Assembly (NCBI RefSeq): GCF_023973825.1 | Contig: NC_090122.1 | Span: 1,995,130-2,059,129, forward strand | DNA: 64,000 nucleotides | Source of the DNA: Plasmodium brasilianum | Lineage: Eukaryota; Apicomplexa; Aconoidasida; Haemosporida; Plasmodiidae | Direction: 5' to 3' | Shown: one piece after another, positions 23,891 to 35,113 of the stretch | Position numbering within the stretch: position 1 is the stretch's first letter | Layout of the letters: each line of letters starts with the position of its first letter | Position numbers and translations under genes: made by a program | The notes under the pieces: generated by a model | The model's input: the letters and a program-made list of their open reading frames with translations, nothing else | Told to the model about the DNA's origin: nothing | Database searches by the model: none

Positions 23891-25251
23891 TTTTTGTTAT
23901 ATTTTATTAATTTTTATTAAATTTTATTATTATTTTTTTTTTTTTGAATTTTGCAATGTTACGTATATAATATTAAAAACAACCAAAAGAACATGTGCAC
24001 ATGAGTTGTTCAGGTTAATATAAATCTCTCAAAATTGTTTAAAAAATTACAATGTTGTTATACTTATATAAATATATATATATTATATATATATATTATA
24101 TATAAATATTTTTTAACATTGTGGGTATAGGTATAATATTATATATAATCAATAAAATGTTATAAAATGTACAATAATTATTTATAAATGTTTAAAATAT
24201 AAGAATATTTAGAAAAAAAAAAAAATAAAATAAAATAAAAATAAAAAAAAAAAAAGAAACTATAATTTGCAGTGTATAATAAAATTAAGTTCTCATAAGA
24301 AAAAAACAGCTTTTTTTTTTGTTGTACTTTTTAAAATGTTTAATCTTGTTTTTGTTTACAACTTATAAAGGAAGATAAAATAATTAAAACATAATATTTT
24401 TATACAGCAATATTTGTTTTGTGTATGAGTAATTGTGTTTGTTTTAGTTCTTCTCTTTTTGATTGCATTTTGCTTTTCCACTTTGTCCCTCTTCTTTTTC
24501 CGTTCATTTTACTGTACATTTTTCTGTACATTTTTCTGTACATTTTTCTGTACATTTTTCTATTCACTTTTTTATTAACTTTTTTTTTTTTTTTTTCTTT
24601 TTTCCATTCAATTTAGCTATTCATAATAATATAAAGCTGTTATACTTTAATTTCTATTTCATGTACATGCATGGGGAATAAAATGTACACAATATTGTAA
24701 CATAAAAAGGTGTAATAAAATACGTAAGTTATATTATAGAAGAATTATACTGTATTTTTTTTCTTGCATTATAATATAAAATGAAAAATGAAAAAAATGT
24801 TAAAGAAAAGAAAAAGTCATATATATATGCATATATATAAACATATATATCTACATTTAAAATTAAATTTGATAAACCAAAAATGGAAATGCTTAATAAT
24901 GTGTATCATTGATACTGTAAAATTGTTACCTAAGCAAGAATAAAAAAAGAAAAAAAAAAAAAAAAAAATGAAATTTAAACTTTACAGTATTAAGAATAGT
25001 ATTTTAATTAATTTTTTTTTGTTTTTTTTTGTTGGAACATACAACCGCATCGTGTCAAATGTAATTATTTATAAAATTGTTAATATACTAATTGTTGGCA
25101 TTATTTTGTGGAAAGTGTAATGGTATCATCAAAGGAACTATTTCTCAACATAAGCGCGCTAGAGGAATTTTGGTAGTTACATTAACAACATTTATTTTGA
25201 ATTTGTTTTTAGCTAATTTTAAAAATATTATTATTATTATTGGAAGTAACC

Positions 25252-25253
<2 letters not shown>

Positions 25254-25327
<74 letters not shown>

Positions 25328-25328
25328 C
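25254..25328. repeat. (AGT)n microsatellite
   Basis: About 24 consecutive AGT triplets, ending in AGC AGT. They give poly-Ser in one frame and poly-Thr on the other strand. The repeat sits in the 3' flank of the minus-strand gene ending at 25446, so it is likely untranslated. Confidence 0.9.
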
Positions 25329-25445
25329 AGTATTTTTTTTCAACATTTCTGTTATAACTACTTTTAATCCATTTGGTGCCCCCCGCCCCAACATTTAGAC
25401 GACTATGGAAAGAAATTTGCTTTTTTCACCTACGTTTTTGTGTTT

Positions 25446-27641
25446 TTATAGTATTTCATCGAAAAGTGTAATATACTGTAAGTCAAGATTAAGTGTAGGT
25501 GAACATATTACAGCTTTTCTTAGATGGTATAAAATTTCATCATTTTCAAAATTGTACTGTGTATTATACTCCTCTTGTATATGTTCATATTCATCTATTT
25601 GTAATTTCTCATTCAACTCGTAGTTATTAGTAGACGTTAAATTATTATCAACTTCACTGTTATTATTGTTGTCACTTTTGTTACTGCTATTATTGTTATC
25701 ACTTTTGTTACTGTTATTTTTCTTCTTATTATTACTGTTACTATTATTGTTGTTGTTATTGTAATTTTTTTTTTTTTTTTCATCTTGTACAGTGTGTTCA
25801 TATTAACCCCTTCTTCTTCATTCCTACTTGCAATCTCGTCATCCTCTTCCATAGCATGACAATAATTCTTTGTTGAATTTGACTCACATAAATAATTTCC
25901 TACATATCCTGGTTTGCACAACAGACTAGACACATCGATACATGGTTCATTCCTCGTTCTCTCACCTTCGTTTTTATATATGCTTATGAAATCATCACTT
26001 TTGTGTATTACCTTGTAGCAACTTATTTTTTCGATACATTTTTTTTTTTGAATTGATTTTATTTTTGGTTTTTCTGCTAGAAGCTGTAAAAAAAAAGGGG
26101 GAAAAGATATAAAAAAAATATAAAAAAATTAAAAAACAAAAATTAAAAAATAAATTAAAAAAGAAATTAAAAAAGAAATTAAAAAAGAAATTAAAAAAGA
26201 AATTAAAAAATATAAAATAAAAAAATATATTAAAAAATATTAAATTATAAAATGAAAAATGCTTTCCTAAAAAACTGAATTGGGGAAAAAAGTGAGGGAT
26301 TATTTGAAAATATGTAACAGATTGTACTCAGGAAAGTATGAATACATATGCTTATGTACATATATATGCCTACATATACATATGATGTGTATGCGGGCTT
26401 GATCAAACAGGACTGTTCCCGTAAGAATAAAATATATGCTTGAAAATAAAATAGAAGAGAATGGAACAAAATGGAACAAAATGGAACAAAATGGAGCAAA
26501 ATGGAGCAAAATGGAACAAAATAAAGTAAAAAGCTTACTCTCTCAACTGTTACATCCTGTGCACTATTCCCGAATAAAGGTACACCTTCATTACATGATA
26601 ATTTTTTAGAATTATTTAATTTTTCATTATAATCCTCTAGCGAATAGGGGTGATCATATGAACATACTTCTTCCTTTTCGACTCTGTCGCTAAGGTGAGA
26701 CTCACTGTTTCCTCTACTGTTTGTAGAATTCCATTTGGAAATTTTTGCCTTATTTTTTAAGATGCTTTTTCTTGTTGAGGAATTATGCCTATATTGAAAA
26801 TTATTGTGGTTATTATTTTTTATGCCTATAAAAAAAGAATAAAAAATAAGAAAAATAAATAATTAAACATATATATATAGTTATAGATATATAAAAGTAA
26901 TGAATAGTAAATATAAAAGGTCATAATATGAATCGGTTTTCTGTTAGAAGATAGTAACTACAACTTACTTTTTAACTTGCTCAAGATCATATTTTTTGAG
27001 TGCTTTAAAACCATCCCTGTTAAATTCTCTTTTAATGAATCCATATCAGGAGTTACAACACTTTTGACGAGCTTGACTTGAGATGAATGAAACAACAAAG
27101 CATCTTTTTTCTGTTGTGAGAAAAAGAATGGGTAAACTGCGTGAGTTCGAAAAATTCGAAAAAGTGGTTTGAAATTGCACCAAAAAGCGATTTAATAATG
27201 CACAAAAAGTGGTTTCATAATGAAAAAAAAAATAAACTAGATAAAAGGCCAAGAATGTACAATTTACACTTCACTTTTTCGCTGTTAATTTTTCAAATTT
27301 TTTTTTTTTTTTTTTCTTTTATCATAGTTACCTGAACAGACTCAAGTTTGATAAGGTCATCTTGAAAACCACGAAACTTTGCTTCCCCTACTGGTGTATC
27401 ATAGACTACTTCGGTATTACAAAATATTAGTTTTTGTGAGACCGATCTAATAGTATTTTGCTCTTTGTTATTATCGTTACAATAACTAATATGATGACAA
27501 CTTACACTTCTCACGTTATTTGATAACGGGTTAAAAGTTGGTCCTGATATATTTTGTAAATATTCATTGTATGAATTTTGAAACTCCCCACGTTTTAGCC
27601 CTTAAAAAATAAAATAAAAAAATGACGTAAAAATGTAGGCG

Positions 27642-27714
<73 letters not shown>

Positions 27715-29110
27715 GTACGTATGTATATGTATACAAGCAATTACTCCAAAGTGCATTATTGTAATTTACTTGTATTTGTAACTGATTGACTGTTAAGGTT
27801 TTTTCCAACTGGTAGTTTGATTTTTGAAAGGATTTTATTGCTCCAGTTACAATTTCTGTTTAAAATAGCGGAAAATGAAAAATCACTCACATACATATAT
27901 GTATATACGTATGCATGTTCATTTGTATATAAGTTTGTACATACCCCATATCCACTGTTACAAAGAGATGGTGCAACGATATTATGAACAGAAATAGGTC
28001 AAAAAAGTGCTACAATACAGATATTCACCATTTGAATGAACATTCAGAAATATCATTATACATGTACCCTTAATGATGTACTATAGTAGAGTTTTTGTTT
28101 TTTTTGTTTTTTTTTGCTTCAAAAATGAAAAAGTAGTAATACAGGGAAAATATTTTTTAACATTTGAGGAAAAACCTCTTTCATGCGTGCAGAAAAAAGG
28201 ATATTAGTGGAATAAACAAAACCAATGCAAAATGGGAGAATCTACATGTACACACATATATATATATACATATATATGTATATATATGGGTGTGCGTATG
28301 TATATTTCTATTTTTTTCCTACCTCAGAATGGAGAGTTTATTTTGTGAAGCTTGTCTGCATTTTTTTACTAAGTCTGTGTTCATGTGGACATTATCGTAC
28401 ACGATAGGTAGGTTAGTTATACTTTCTATAGTAGTGGGTGTAGAAGAAAAAGTCTTTTTATTTTTGAAAACAGACGTTGTAACGCTGTCTGTTTTCTGAT
28501 GATAAGGCACATAGTTAGGTAATTTTGTTTTTATATCTTTCACGTTTAATTCTTTTATTTCCCCGTTTATTTTTTTTAAAATACACTTCGTTTTAAGGAA
28601 TTTATTCTTCTTATTGAATGCATTTTCGGAAGAGGGATTTTCTCGTGAGAAGTGTATCATGCTTGAGTGAATATCGTCTCTTTTGCTTTTTCCTCGTTCG
28701 TTATTATCACTATTACCATTGAAATTATTGTTATTATTAATATTACGAGTATTATTAATGTTATTGCTATTAAAATTATATATATTATCCTTTATATTAC
28801 TACTAATATTATCACTAAAATTTTCTCTTTTTTTTCTTATTTTGCTATACCCAATTTCAACTGAAAAATTGTGAGTGTTCAAATTATAAGTTTGGTTACT
28901 ACAACTTGGTCGGATTAATATGCCACTACTTTTGCAATTTATTTTTTTCTCGCCTGACTTACTGTTTACGTATTTCCCTTTTCTATTGCACATATTCTCG
29001 TTATACATATATCCACCATATTTGTTCTTTTCACATATTTGCTTGTTCAATGATACAGTTCGTGAAATTGCCGATTTCACTTTGTTTTTTAGGCTGCCAA
29101 TACTTGTCAT
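25446..29110 (-). CDS. Conserved Plasmodium-type protein of unknown function, six exons, frame break in exon 6
   Basis: Exons are 28323-29110, 27770-27855, 27332-27600, 26969-27110, 26539-26825 and 25446-26083. Every junction keeps phase. The acceptor of exon 3 is AAG instead of the usual (C/T)AG. The start is MTSIGSLKNKVKSAISRTVS. Basic, Asn/Ser-rich sequence is broken by regular segments such as TPVGEAKFRGFQDDLIKL (read VYDTPVGEAKFRGF in context) and DALLFHSSQVKLVKSVVTPD. The last exon carries a run of 16 A's (plus-strand T's at 25765-25780). Downstream, the coding-like frame (Asn-rich, then NYELNEKLQIDEYEHIQEEY and an end at ITLFDEIL) is offset by one base. The summed coding length is 2210, one short of a multiple of three, so about 736 residues are expected if one base is missing. 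I recognise no domain. Confidence 0.75.
25765..25780 (-). other. Homopolymer at which the coding frame shifts
   Basis: Sixteen consecutive T's on the plus strand (A's in the gene) separate two in-frame coding halves that differ by one base. A run of 17 or 14 would restore continuity. This is either an assembly or sequencing slip, or a genuine length polymorphism in this isolate. Confidence 0.75.
27645..27710. repeat. (TA)n tract in an intron
   Basis: About 33 TA dinucleotides lie within intron 2 of the 6-exon gene. Confidence 0.85.
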
Positions 29111-29799
29111 AAATTTATTTATATTATTTAATTCTAAATGGTATTTTTCCTCTGTTTTTTTTTTTTTTTTTTTCTTTTCTTCTAATTGTATGAACAGGAC
29201 AGGTAAAAGTAGAAAAATTACTTTGGTTTGCGTTTTTATCTGACCTCATTTTATTAGTATCAATATATTTAATATATTTTTTGTTGCATTTATTTGGTGC
29301 TATTTCGTGGCTTCTTGTAATCGCTACTTTTTTTTTTCTACATATTTATATATTTATTTATTTAAAAATGAAAGTTGTTAAATGAATGAATGTTGTTAAA
29401 TGAATGAAAGTTGTTTATTGTCTTAACTCAAATTTTGCGTAATGGAGTTTGTTTGAAACAAATGTGTGCAGAGTATATAAATATATATGAGGAAGGAAAA
29501 AAAAAGACGAAATTTTTTTTGGGAAATTATATCTGTACTTTTACATATATGTGAAGTGAAGGTTTGCACTTTACATATATTTTAGTTTATCAGAGCTGTT
29601 CAGTTGTAATATTTTTTAGTGTATATAAGTGTGCATACACAGACGAATAGATGTTTACATGCCCTAATATATATAAATGTACTTAACACGTGTAGCAATT
29701 TTATTCTGAAGCATTTGCTTTTCCATCACATTATGTTAATATACTTATTATAAAAAAGTAAAAATCCTTTTTATGATTAACTTCATATTTGTTACAACA
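29111..29799. other. Upstream region of the 6-exon gene
   Basis: This is AT-rich DNA with poly-T near 29157 and 29510 and a tandem AATGAATG(A)(A/T)GTTGTTAA repeat near 29367-29420. It probably holds the promoter of the minus-strand gene that starts at 29110. No gene is seen. Confidence 0.5.
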
Positions 29800-30397
29800 C
29801 TAATGAGCTAGTTTGTAGTGCATAGATGGACGCATGAACAAAAATATTTCACTGTTAAGTACCCTTTTTAAGGTGCTCCCTTGAGCACAAAAAAAAAAAA
29901 AAATAATAAAATAAAATAAAATAGATACACATATATATGTATATTTGAGCGTACGTAGTACTGCCAATGCATTTACCAAAAAAGGACCAATTAAAAATTT
30001 TATTTTTTACAAATTCTACAATGCCCTTTGTTCTTAATTTGAACTGTTTTATAAGGATACCACTTGCACACACACACACATACACATACATACATACATA
30101 AAAAAAAAAAAAAAGAAATAATAATAAAAAATAAGTATTACCGTTCTTTTCTCTTAAAAATGCAGTGGTACCCTGTACTAAGTCAGCACTTTACTTTCAA
30201 GACTATAACGAGACCGCAGTGATGTACAATGTTATACAAGTAATTCTGAAAAAATGATTCATTGTGTTACTGCTAATCTGTTAAACTCATTTATGAAACA
30301 TACACATGTGTAAAATTAATACAAAAGATTTGAAGCTAAAGAAAAAGAAAATAAGTATGTGATAAGAAATTAGAATTTACTTTCTTCCAATTTGCAT
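29800..30397 (-). CDS. Candidate small four-exon gene, about 72 residues, function unknown
   Basis: This is assembled by eye from four short minus-strand exons: 30381-30397 (start MQIGR), 30142-30177, 29977-30062 and 29800-29879. Reading phase is consistent at all three junctions (2/1, 2/1, 1/2). Donors are AA|GTAAAT, CG|GTAATA and TG|GTAAAT. The acceptors TTAG, CAAG and CAAG include two of the rarer AAG type. Exon 3 encodes GILIKQFKLRTKGIVEFVKN followed by a Trp/Phe-containing segment. Exon 4 encodes STLKRVLNSEIFLFMRPSMH, then YKLAH and TAG. The product is basic with hydrophobic stretches, which could suit a mitochondrial or membrane-associated small protein, but I recognise no family. A further coding-like stretch upstream (about 30400-30520) is interrupted by a TAA, so the start is uncertain. 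Confidence 0.45.
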
Positions 30398-30834
30398 TAT
30401 ACATATTTCTTCATTTAATTTTGTTAATACTTCGCTTATTTATTTCTTTCTTAATGCAACACTACTGGGTTTATGCAAATCTATGTGTTTTAAGTTGTCA
30501 TAATTATAATTGGATGAGGACTGTTTTGACTAATATATTCCCTCGAGGAACTGATAAAAAAATAAAATAAATGCAATAAAAGTGGGTATAAAAAAAAAAA
30601 AAAAAAAAAAGGGTAAGTAAACATTTGCATATACGTGTGCTAAGGAAAACAAAGAAATACATGAGAATGTAAGTCTATTCATATATGCCTAATAAAATAT
30701 GTAAAAATCAAGGAAAAAAAAAAAAATAGAAAAACAAACAAAATATTCTATATAACTATTTATACACATGCACATAAGTACTTGACACATTTTGTAAAGT
30801 TATGTGTGCACTTAATAAAAATAAAATAACAACA

Positions 30835-30886
<52 letters not shown>

Positions 30887-31616
30887 TCTATGTATTATAC
30901 TATATATTTTACGAAGTGAAGGAACAAAGATGAATTCTTTCGTAAATGTAGCATGGCAAAAATAAAAAATTAATAATATGGAGGAAGGAAAAAAGTTAAG
31001 AGGTATAATGAAATAATAATAAAAAAAAAAAAATAAAATTGCTCTTTAAAAGATATTTTAAACTTTATTATAATATTTCATTAAGCGGGAATATAGTCAT
31101 TTACACAAGTTTTAAAAATTATCACATTAATATAAATTATATCAAGAAAATTTTGCAATATTCTTTTATATAAATTTAAAATGGAGAAATTACAAACTTT
31201 AAAATTAAAAACAAATAAAAAAAAAAAAAAAAAAAAAAAAGAAGTCCCTGTTGTATGCTTGTGCTAATAAGGGGGTATGAATAGTTGGCGTCATATGTTG
31301 TTAGAAAGTGCGTACATATTACAGAAAGCATGTGTGTATATTAATACGATTATATTTATAAATATATATACGTATGTTAGCATGCATATATACACACCCA
31401 CCAATGCATATACCAGTGCACATATTCATGCACACATATTCATGCACACATATTCATGCACACGTATTCAAACTACTATACATGTGTCAGCCTAGGGTTA
31501 TCTATTCATGCATTAGTACATATGCGTGAGCAAGGAAACTCATACGTACACTTTTTCCCAGTGGCTTCATACATCATATATAACCACTTACTAAAAGAGA
31601 TAACAATTAAAGTAAA
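30398..31616. other. AT-rich region downstream of coatomer gamma
   Basis: This region contains (CATA)n/(TA)n at about 30834-30885 and poly-A runs near 30591, 30714, 31020 and 31216. It holds the 3' UTR of coatomer gamma and perhaps the promoter or 5' exons of the candidate small gene to its left. Confidence 0.5.
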
Positions 31617-34600
31617 CTATTCGAGGGATTTTAAGATATGTTCTGACAGCTGCCTACTCTTAGATCTACATATAATTTTCAACAAGCATCCATACTGTTG
31701 TGACAGTATTAGAGAAGCTTTACATAAAACATTCGATTCATTTAAAAATTTGGCTGATAGGAGCATATTATGATTTGTTGAGTTATTTTCTACAATATCT
31801 GTGTTGTCACATGCCATCATGTTTAATGTATTTAATAATCCTACCACAGCTAGCTGGATATTTTCAAAATTTAGGCTAAATTTGCTGACCGATTCAGAAT
31901 TTAAATTGTCCATACTTTCCCATACATGTTTAAATTCACCATTTCTTAAAATTTTGGGATTAATAAAATCTGTTATTTGTATACTAAATGGGTTAATAGA
32001 ATATGAGTCTGGAAAACCTTCATCCATTTCGTTGTCTTTGGTTAGAAAATGCAAAGAAATTTGAAAAATCTGAGTAACATTATAAACGTTTGGCTCGTTG
32101 TTGCCATTGAAATTACTACTGTTATTATCATTGCCATTGTCGTTACTTCCATTATAGTTAATAATTTCTGCCTGAGTAAAGCAAGAACCTTTTCCCAGGA
32201 GGACGTATAAATTTTGGGGGGAATTATAATATAAATTTTGAATTGCTGTTTTTTCAAGAATGATCCACTTGTTATCATAAGTGTTTATTTGTAAGTTTAC
32301 ATTTGATAAAATTTGTTCAGTTAGTGTATTTTGAATAAGAAATTCAAGTATTACATGATTATCATATATATATTTTTTTACAGAAACCGTGTATTCTGCT
32401 TCACTTTCTGTTAAAGCAGTTGACTTTGTAATAATTTTTATGTTACCCATATTATATTTTTCTATAAAAGGTGATACATTTTCTAAATATACTGAATCTG
32501 TTGTTTGTTCAAGATTCTTTGTTAAAGTGTTTGTATTATTTAAATTTTCTGAGTATGAGCTTTTTCTTTTTGAGTGAGTAGACGAAAGAGCATCTTTATT
32601 TGTATCATTCATTTTAGTTATTTCGTCTTTTATATTTTCGTACTGAAATTCTTCATTCTTATTGTTCTCTAGGTGATTGGTTATGTAGTAGAGGAGAGCT
32701 TCTACATTCGAGGGTTCTTCGTTCGATAGCAGCTCGTCTATCAATGGTATGGCTTGTTTGTCTTTTTGCTGCATATTTTCTGATTCTGCTGCATCTACAT
32801 CTGCTTCTTTTACTGCATTTGCTTCTTTTTCTTGAGGGGTTATTTGCTCATCCGTACAACTACCGGGTAGATTGCTATCACCATGAACGTTTGTAGTAGA
32901 GGCCAACTCCAAATCTATAATTTTCTCCTTCAGCATGTAATAGAAAAAGTTGGTTCGATCCCTGACTTCATCATCATTATCAGCTAATAAGCATTTTAGT
33001 AAAAACAATATATCTTTACAATTTTCAGTACACTTTAGAGCAATATGAAATAAGGCATACATCCCATCAACTCGAATAGTAGCATTTTCAAGAATGAGTC
33101 TGTTATAAATATATCTTATATATTTTGCTGGGTTCCTAGTTTTAGGTATGTGTAATAGTAAAAATCTTATAACTCTAAGAAGTAGAGAGTTATATTCACA
33201 ATCTTCAATAAATTCACATAGCTGTAATATAGCTGTTTCTTCTGAGTGAGGTATTTGACTTATTATTAATATAATAGCATCAATTGTATTTGATTTGAAT
33301 TGATAAGATTCTTCATCTCTTATATTATTTGATAAGAAATTTAGAATAATATTACATTTACTAGGATAAATAAAACATAAATTTTTTACTTCTTCAATAA
33401 TTTGTATTTTAAAAAAACTATTATCACCACTCATATAATTATTAATTTGATTTAGTAATTTATCTATATTTGATTCATCTCCTGTTTTTAATAATGTAGT
33501 AAATGCTAGAACACATATACTTTTATTACTATCAACTAGTAAGTTTTCTATATCTGAATTAAGCTTTGACATAACAAGAGGTCTATGGTGAGCTAATTTA
33601 TTTATTTGTCTTATTATACTAAACTTATCTACAATTTTTGTAGAGAGTAAAAACAGTTGACATATTTTTATGCATTCATTCAATATATCAATATTAAATA
33701 CTGTAGTTGTGTTTCTTCCAGCAATATCATATATAGCCAAATCAAATATGCACTTAACACACTCAAAAAGAATTATTATATCTTTGCTTTTTAGACATAT
33801 TTTTAAGTAATCGAAGCATACTTTCGTCGTTGGGTGTATTAACTGATTTTTGCTGTTTTTTGTGTAGTCATGTATATTATACATGGGACTACTGCTACGC
33901 ATGGTGATGTTATTATGAGCGTTACTGCTACTGTATGCACCAACACTGCTAACATTTCCTATGTTGTTCACCCCACTAGCATTGCCCATATCACCCTCCA
34001 CCTCCGTGCAGTATATCAAATAAGATGCGTATTTGATCAATAGACAACTAGCTAAAGAACCGGAAGGGTTATTGGATCCCTTAGCATAAGTACTAATTAT
34101 TTTTTCTAAAGCAAGTTTATCTTGACATTTTATAGAGCATAGTAAGGTTAAGGCATGGAACTGAATCATGGCATTTTTGCTATTAGTACATTCACTAATT
34201 TCATTTGTCCATTTTTTAACTATATCACAAGATGTGTTAGCATATAAATTTAAACCACAAAGTAATGCTGAACAAGAAACAAAAGGATTCTTATCAACTA
34301 TAGCTGTTTTTAAATATCGTTCTATTTGTGTTGCCATGGAATAGTCAATAATTTTACTCAACACCCTTATAGCATTAGCTCTATAACAATCATTGGCAGA
34401 ATTCATATCTTTTGTTAATGAGCTTGTGACAATAAATATTTCCTTGTCATTTACTGGCAAATTTTTTATCAGTAGATAAATCATTCTTCTTAATATCTCA
34501 TTATTGGATTGAAATAATTTTGTGATACTAAAAAATATATCTGTACATTCTTGAGGTGTCAAACTGTCTTCACCTTTATTTATTAAGTATAATATCTTTG

Positions 34601-34778
34601 TTAAAATTTGTAAACATTTTTGTGTATTTAATGGATAACTTGAGAAAACTCTTGTTTCTTGTAGTATACTCGCTTTGTCCCCTTCATGGGGATTCAAAAA
34701 TGATTTATCATCTTCATATTTTGAGTCTTTTAACAAATTCCTTTGCAATTTTTCTTTCATGATAAGTGGTTTTAGCAT
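31617..34778 (-). CDS. COPG: Coatomer subunit gamma (gamma-COP)
   Basis: This is a single exon of 1053 residues, a little longer than the roughly 870-940 of other eukaryotes because of Asn/Ser/Glu-rich inserts. The N-terminal adaptin-like helical solenoid is clear: QETRVFSSYPLNTQKCLQIL, then TKILYLINKGE, TKLFQSNNEILRRMIYLLIK and VTSSLTKDMNS all parallel gamma-COP of other species. Insert regions lie at about residues 255-310 and 645-780. The C-terminal appendage domain (from about 790) includes TESEAEYTVSVKKYIYDNHV, GSCFTQAEIINY, and an end at LLKIICRSKSRQLSEHILKS. Gamma-COP is part of the F-subcomplex of the COPI coat, which forms Golgi-to-ER vesicles and binds cargo tails and Arf1. The start ATG at 34778 gives MLKPLIMKEK. 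The TAG stop is at 31617-31619. Confidence 0.96.
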   Translation of the reverse strand: MLKPLIMKEKLQRNLLKDSKYEDDKSFLNPHEGDKASILQETRVFSSYPLNTQKCLQILTKILYLINKGEDSLTPQECTDIFFSITKLFQSNNEILRRMIYLLIKNLPVNDKEIFIVTSSLTKDMNSANDCYRANAIRVLSKIIDYSMATQIERYLKTAIVDKNPFVSCSALLCGLNLYANTSCDIVKKWTNEISECTNSKNAMIQFHALTLLCSIKCQDKLALEKIISTYAKGSNNPSGSLASCLLIKYASYLIYCTEVEGDMGNASGVNNIGNVSSVGAYSSSNAHNNITMRSSSPMYNIHDYTKNSKNQLIHPTTKVCFDYLKICLKSKDIIILFECVKCIFDLAIYDIAGRNTTTVFNIDILNECIKICQLFLLSTKIVDKFSIIRQINKLAHHRPLVMSKLNSDIENLLVDSNKSICVLAFTTLLKTGDESNIDKLLNQINNYMSGDNSFFKIQIIEEVKNLCFIYPSKCNIILNFLSNNIRDEESYQFKSNTIDAIILIISQIPHSEETAILQLCEFIEDCEYNSLLLRVIRFLLLHIPKTRNPAKYIRYIYNRLILENATIRVDGMYALFHIALKCTENCKDILFLLKCLLADNDDEVRDRTNFFYYMLKEKIIDLELASTTNVHGDSNLPGSCTDEQITPQEKEANAVKEADVDAAESENMQQKDKQAIPLIDELLSNEEPSNVEALLYYITNHLENNKNEEFQYENIKDEITKMNDTNKDALSSTHSKRKSSYSENLNNTNTLTKNLEQTTDSVYLENVSPFIEKYNMGNIKIITKSTALTESEAEYTVSVKKYIYDNHVILEFLIQNTLTEQILSNVNLQINTYDNKWIILEKTAIQNLYYNSPQNLYVLLGKGSCFTQAEIINYNGSNDNGNDNNSSNFNGNNEPNVYNVTQIFQISLHFLTKDNEMDEGFPDSYSINPFSIQITDFINPKILRNGEFKHVWESMDNLNSESVSKFSLNFENIQLAVVGLLNTLNMMACDNTDIVENNSTNHNMLLSAKFLNESNVLCKASLILSQQYGCLLKIICRSKSRQLSEHILKSLE

Positions 34779-34860
34779 TTTTGCACTAATTCGATAGTTC
34801 GAGCTGACCTTTTGAAACTGTAAACGGGGTGGAAAAGAGGCACATGTATGTACATAAGTT

Positions 34861-35113
34861 TATATATGTATATGCATGTTTGTACATGTCTGTAAAAGTC
34901 TATACATGTGTGTATATATGTATTTGCATGTTTGTACATGTCTGTAAAAGTCTATACATGTGTGTATATATGTATTTGCATGTTTGTACATGTCTGTAAA
35001 AGTCTATACATGTGTGTATATATGTATATGCATGTTTGTACATGTCTGTAAATGTCTATACATGTGTGTATATATGTATATGCATGTTTGTACATGTCTG
35101 TAAATGTCTGTAT
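34861..35113. repeat. 52-base minisatellite just upstream of coatomer gamma
   Basis: About 4.9 copies of a 52-base unit start at 34861, 34913, 34965, 35017 and 35069. Each has TGTATATGCATGTTTGTACA (GTATTTGCATG in some copies), then TGTCTGTAAA and TCTATACATGTG. Every copy contains a GCATG core. The array begins 83 bases upstream of the coatomer gamma start codon, so it may lie in its 5' UTR or promoter. Confidence 0.9.

Larger units (their letters stand above)
23273..25445. other. Intergenic region between Rab6 and the 6-exon gene
   Basis: This is the upstream region of Rab6 and the 3' flank of the next minus-strand gene. It contains a 17-base TTTACTTTTCATTACAC repeat (23749-23890), four copies of a TGTACATTTTTC unit (about 24512-24560), (AGT)n at 25254-25328, and many homopolymers. 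No gene is supported. Confidence 0.6.
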
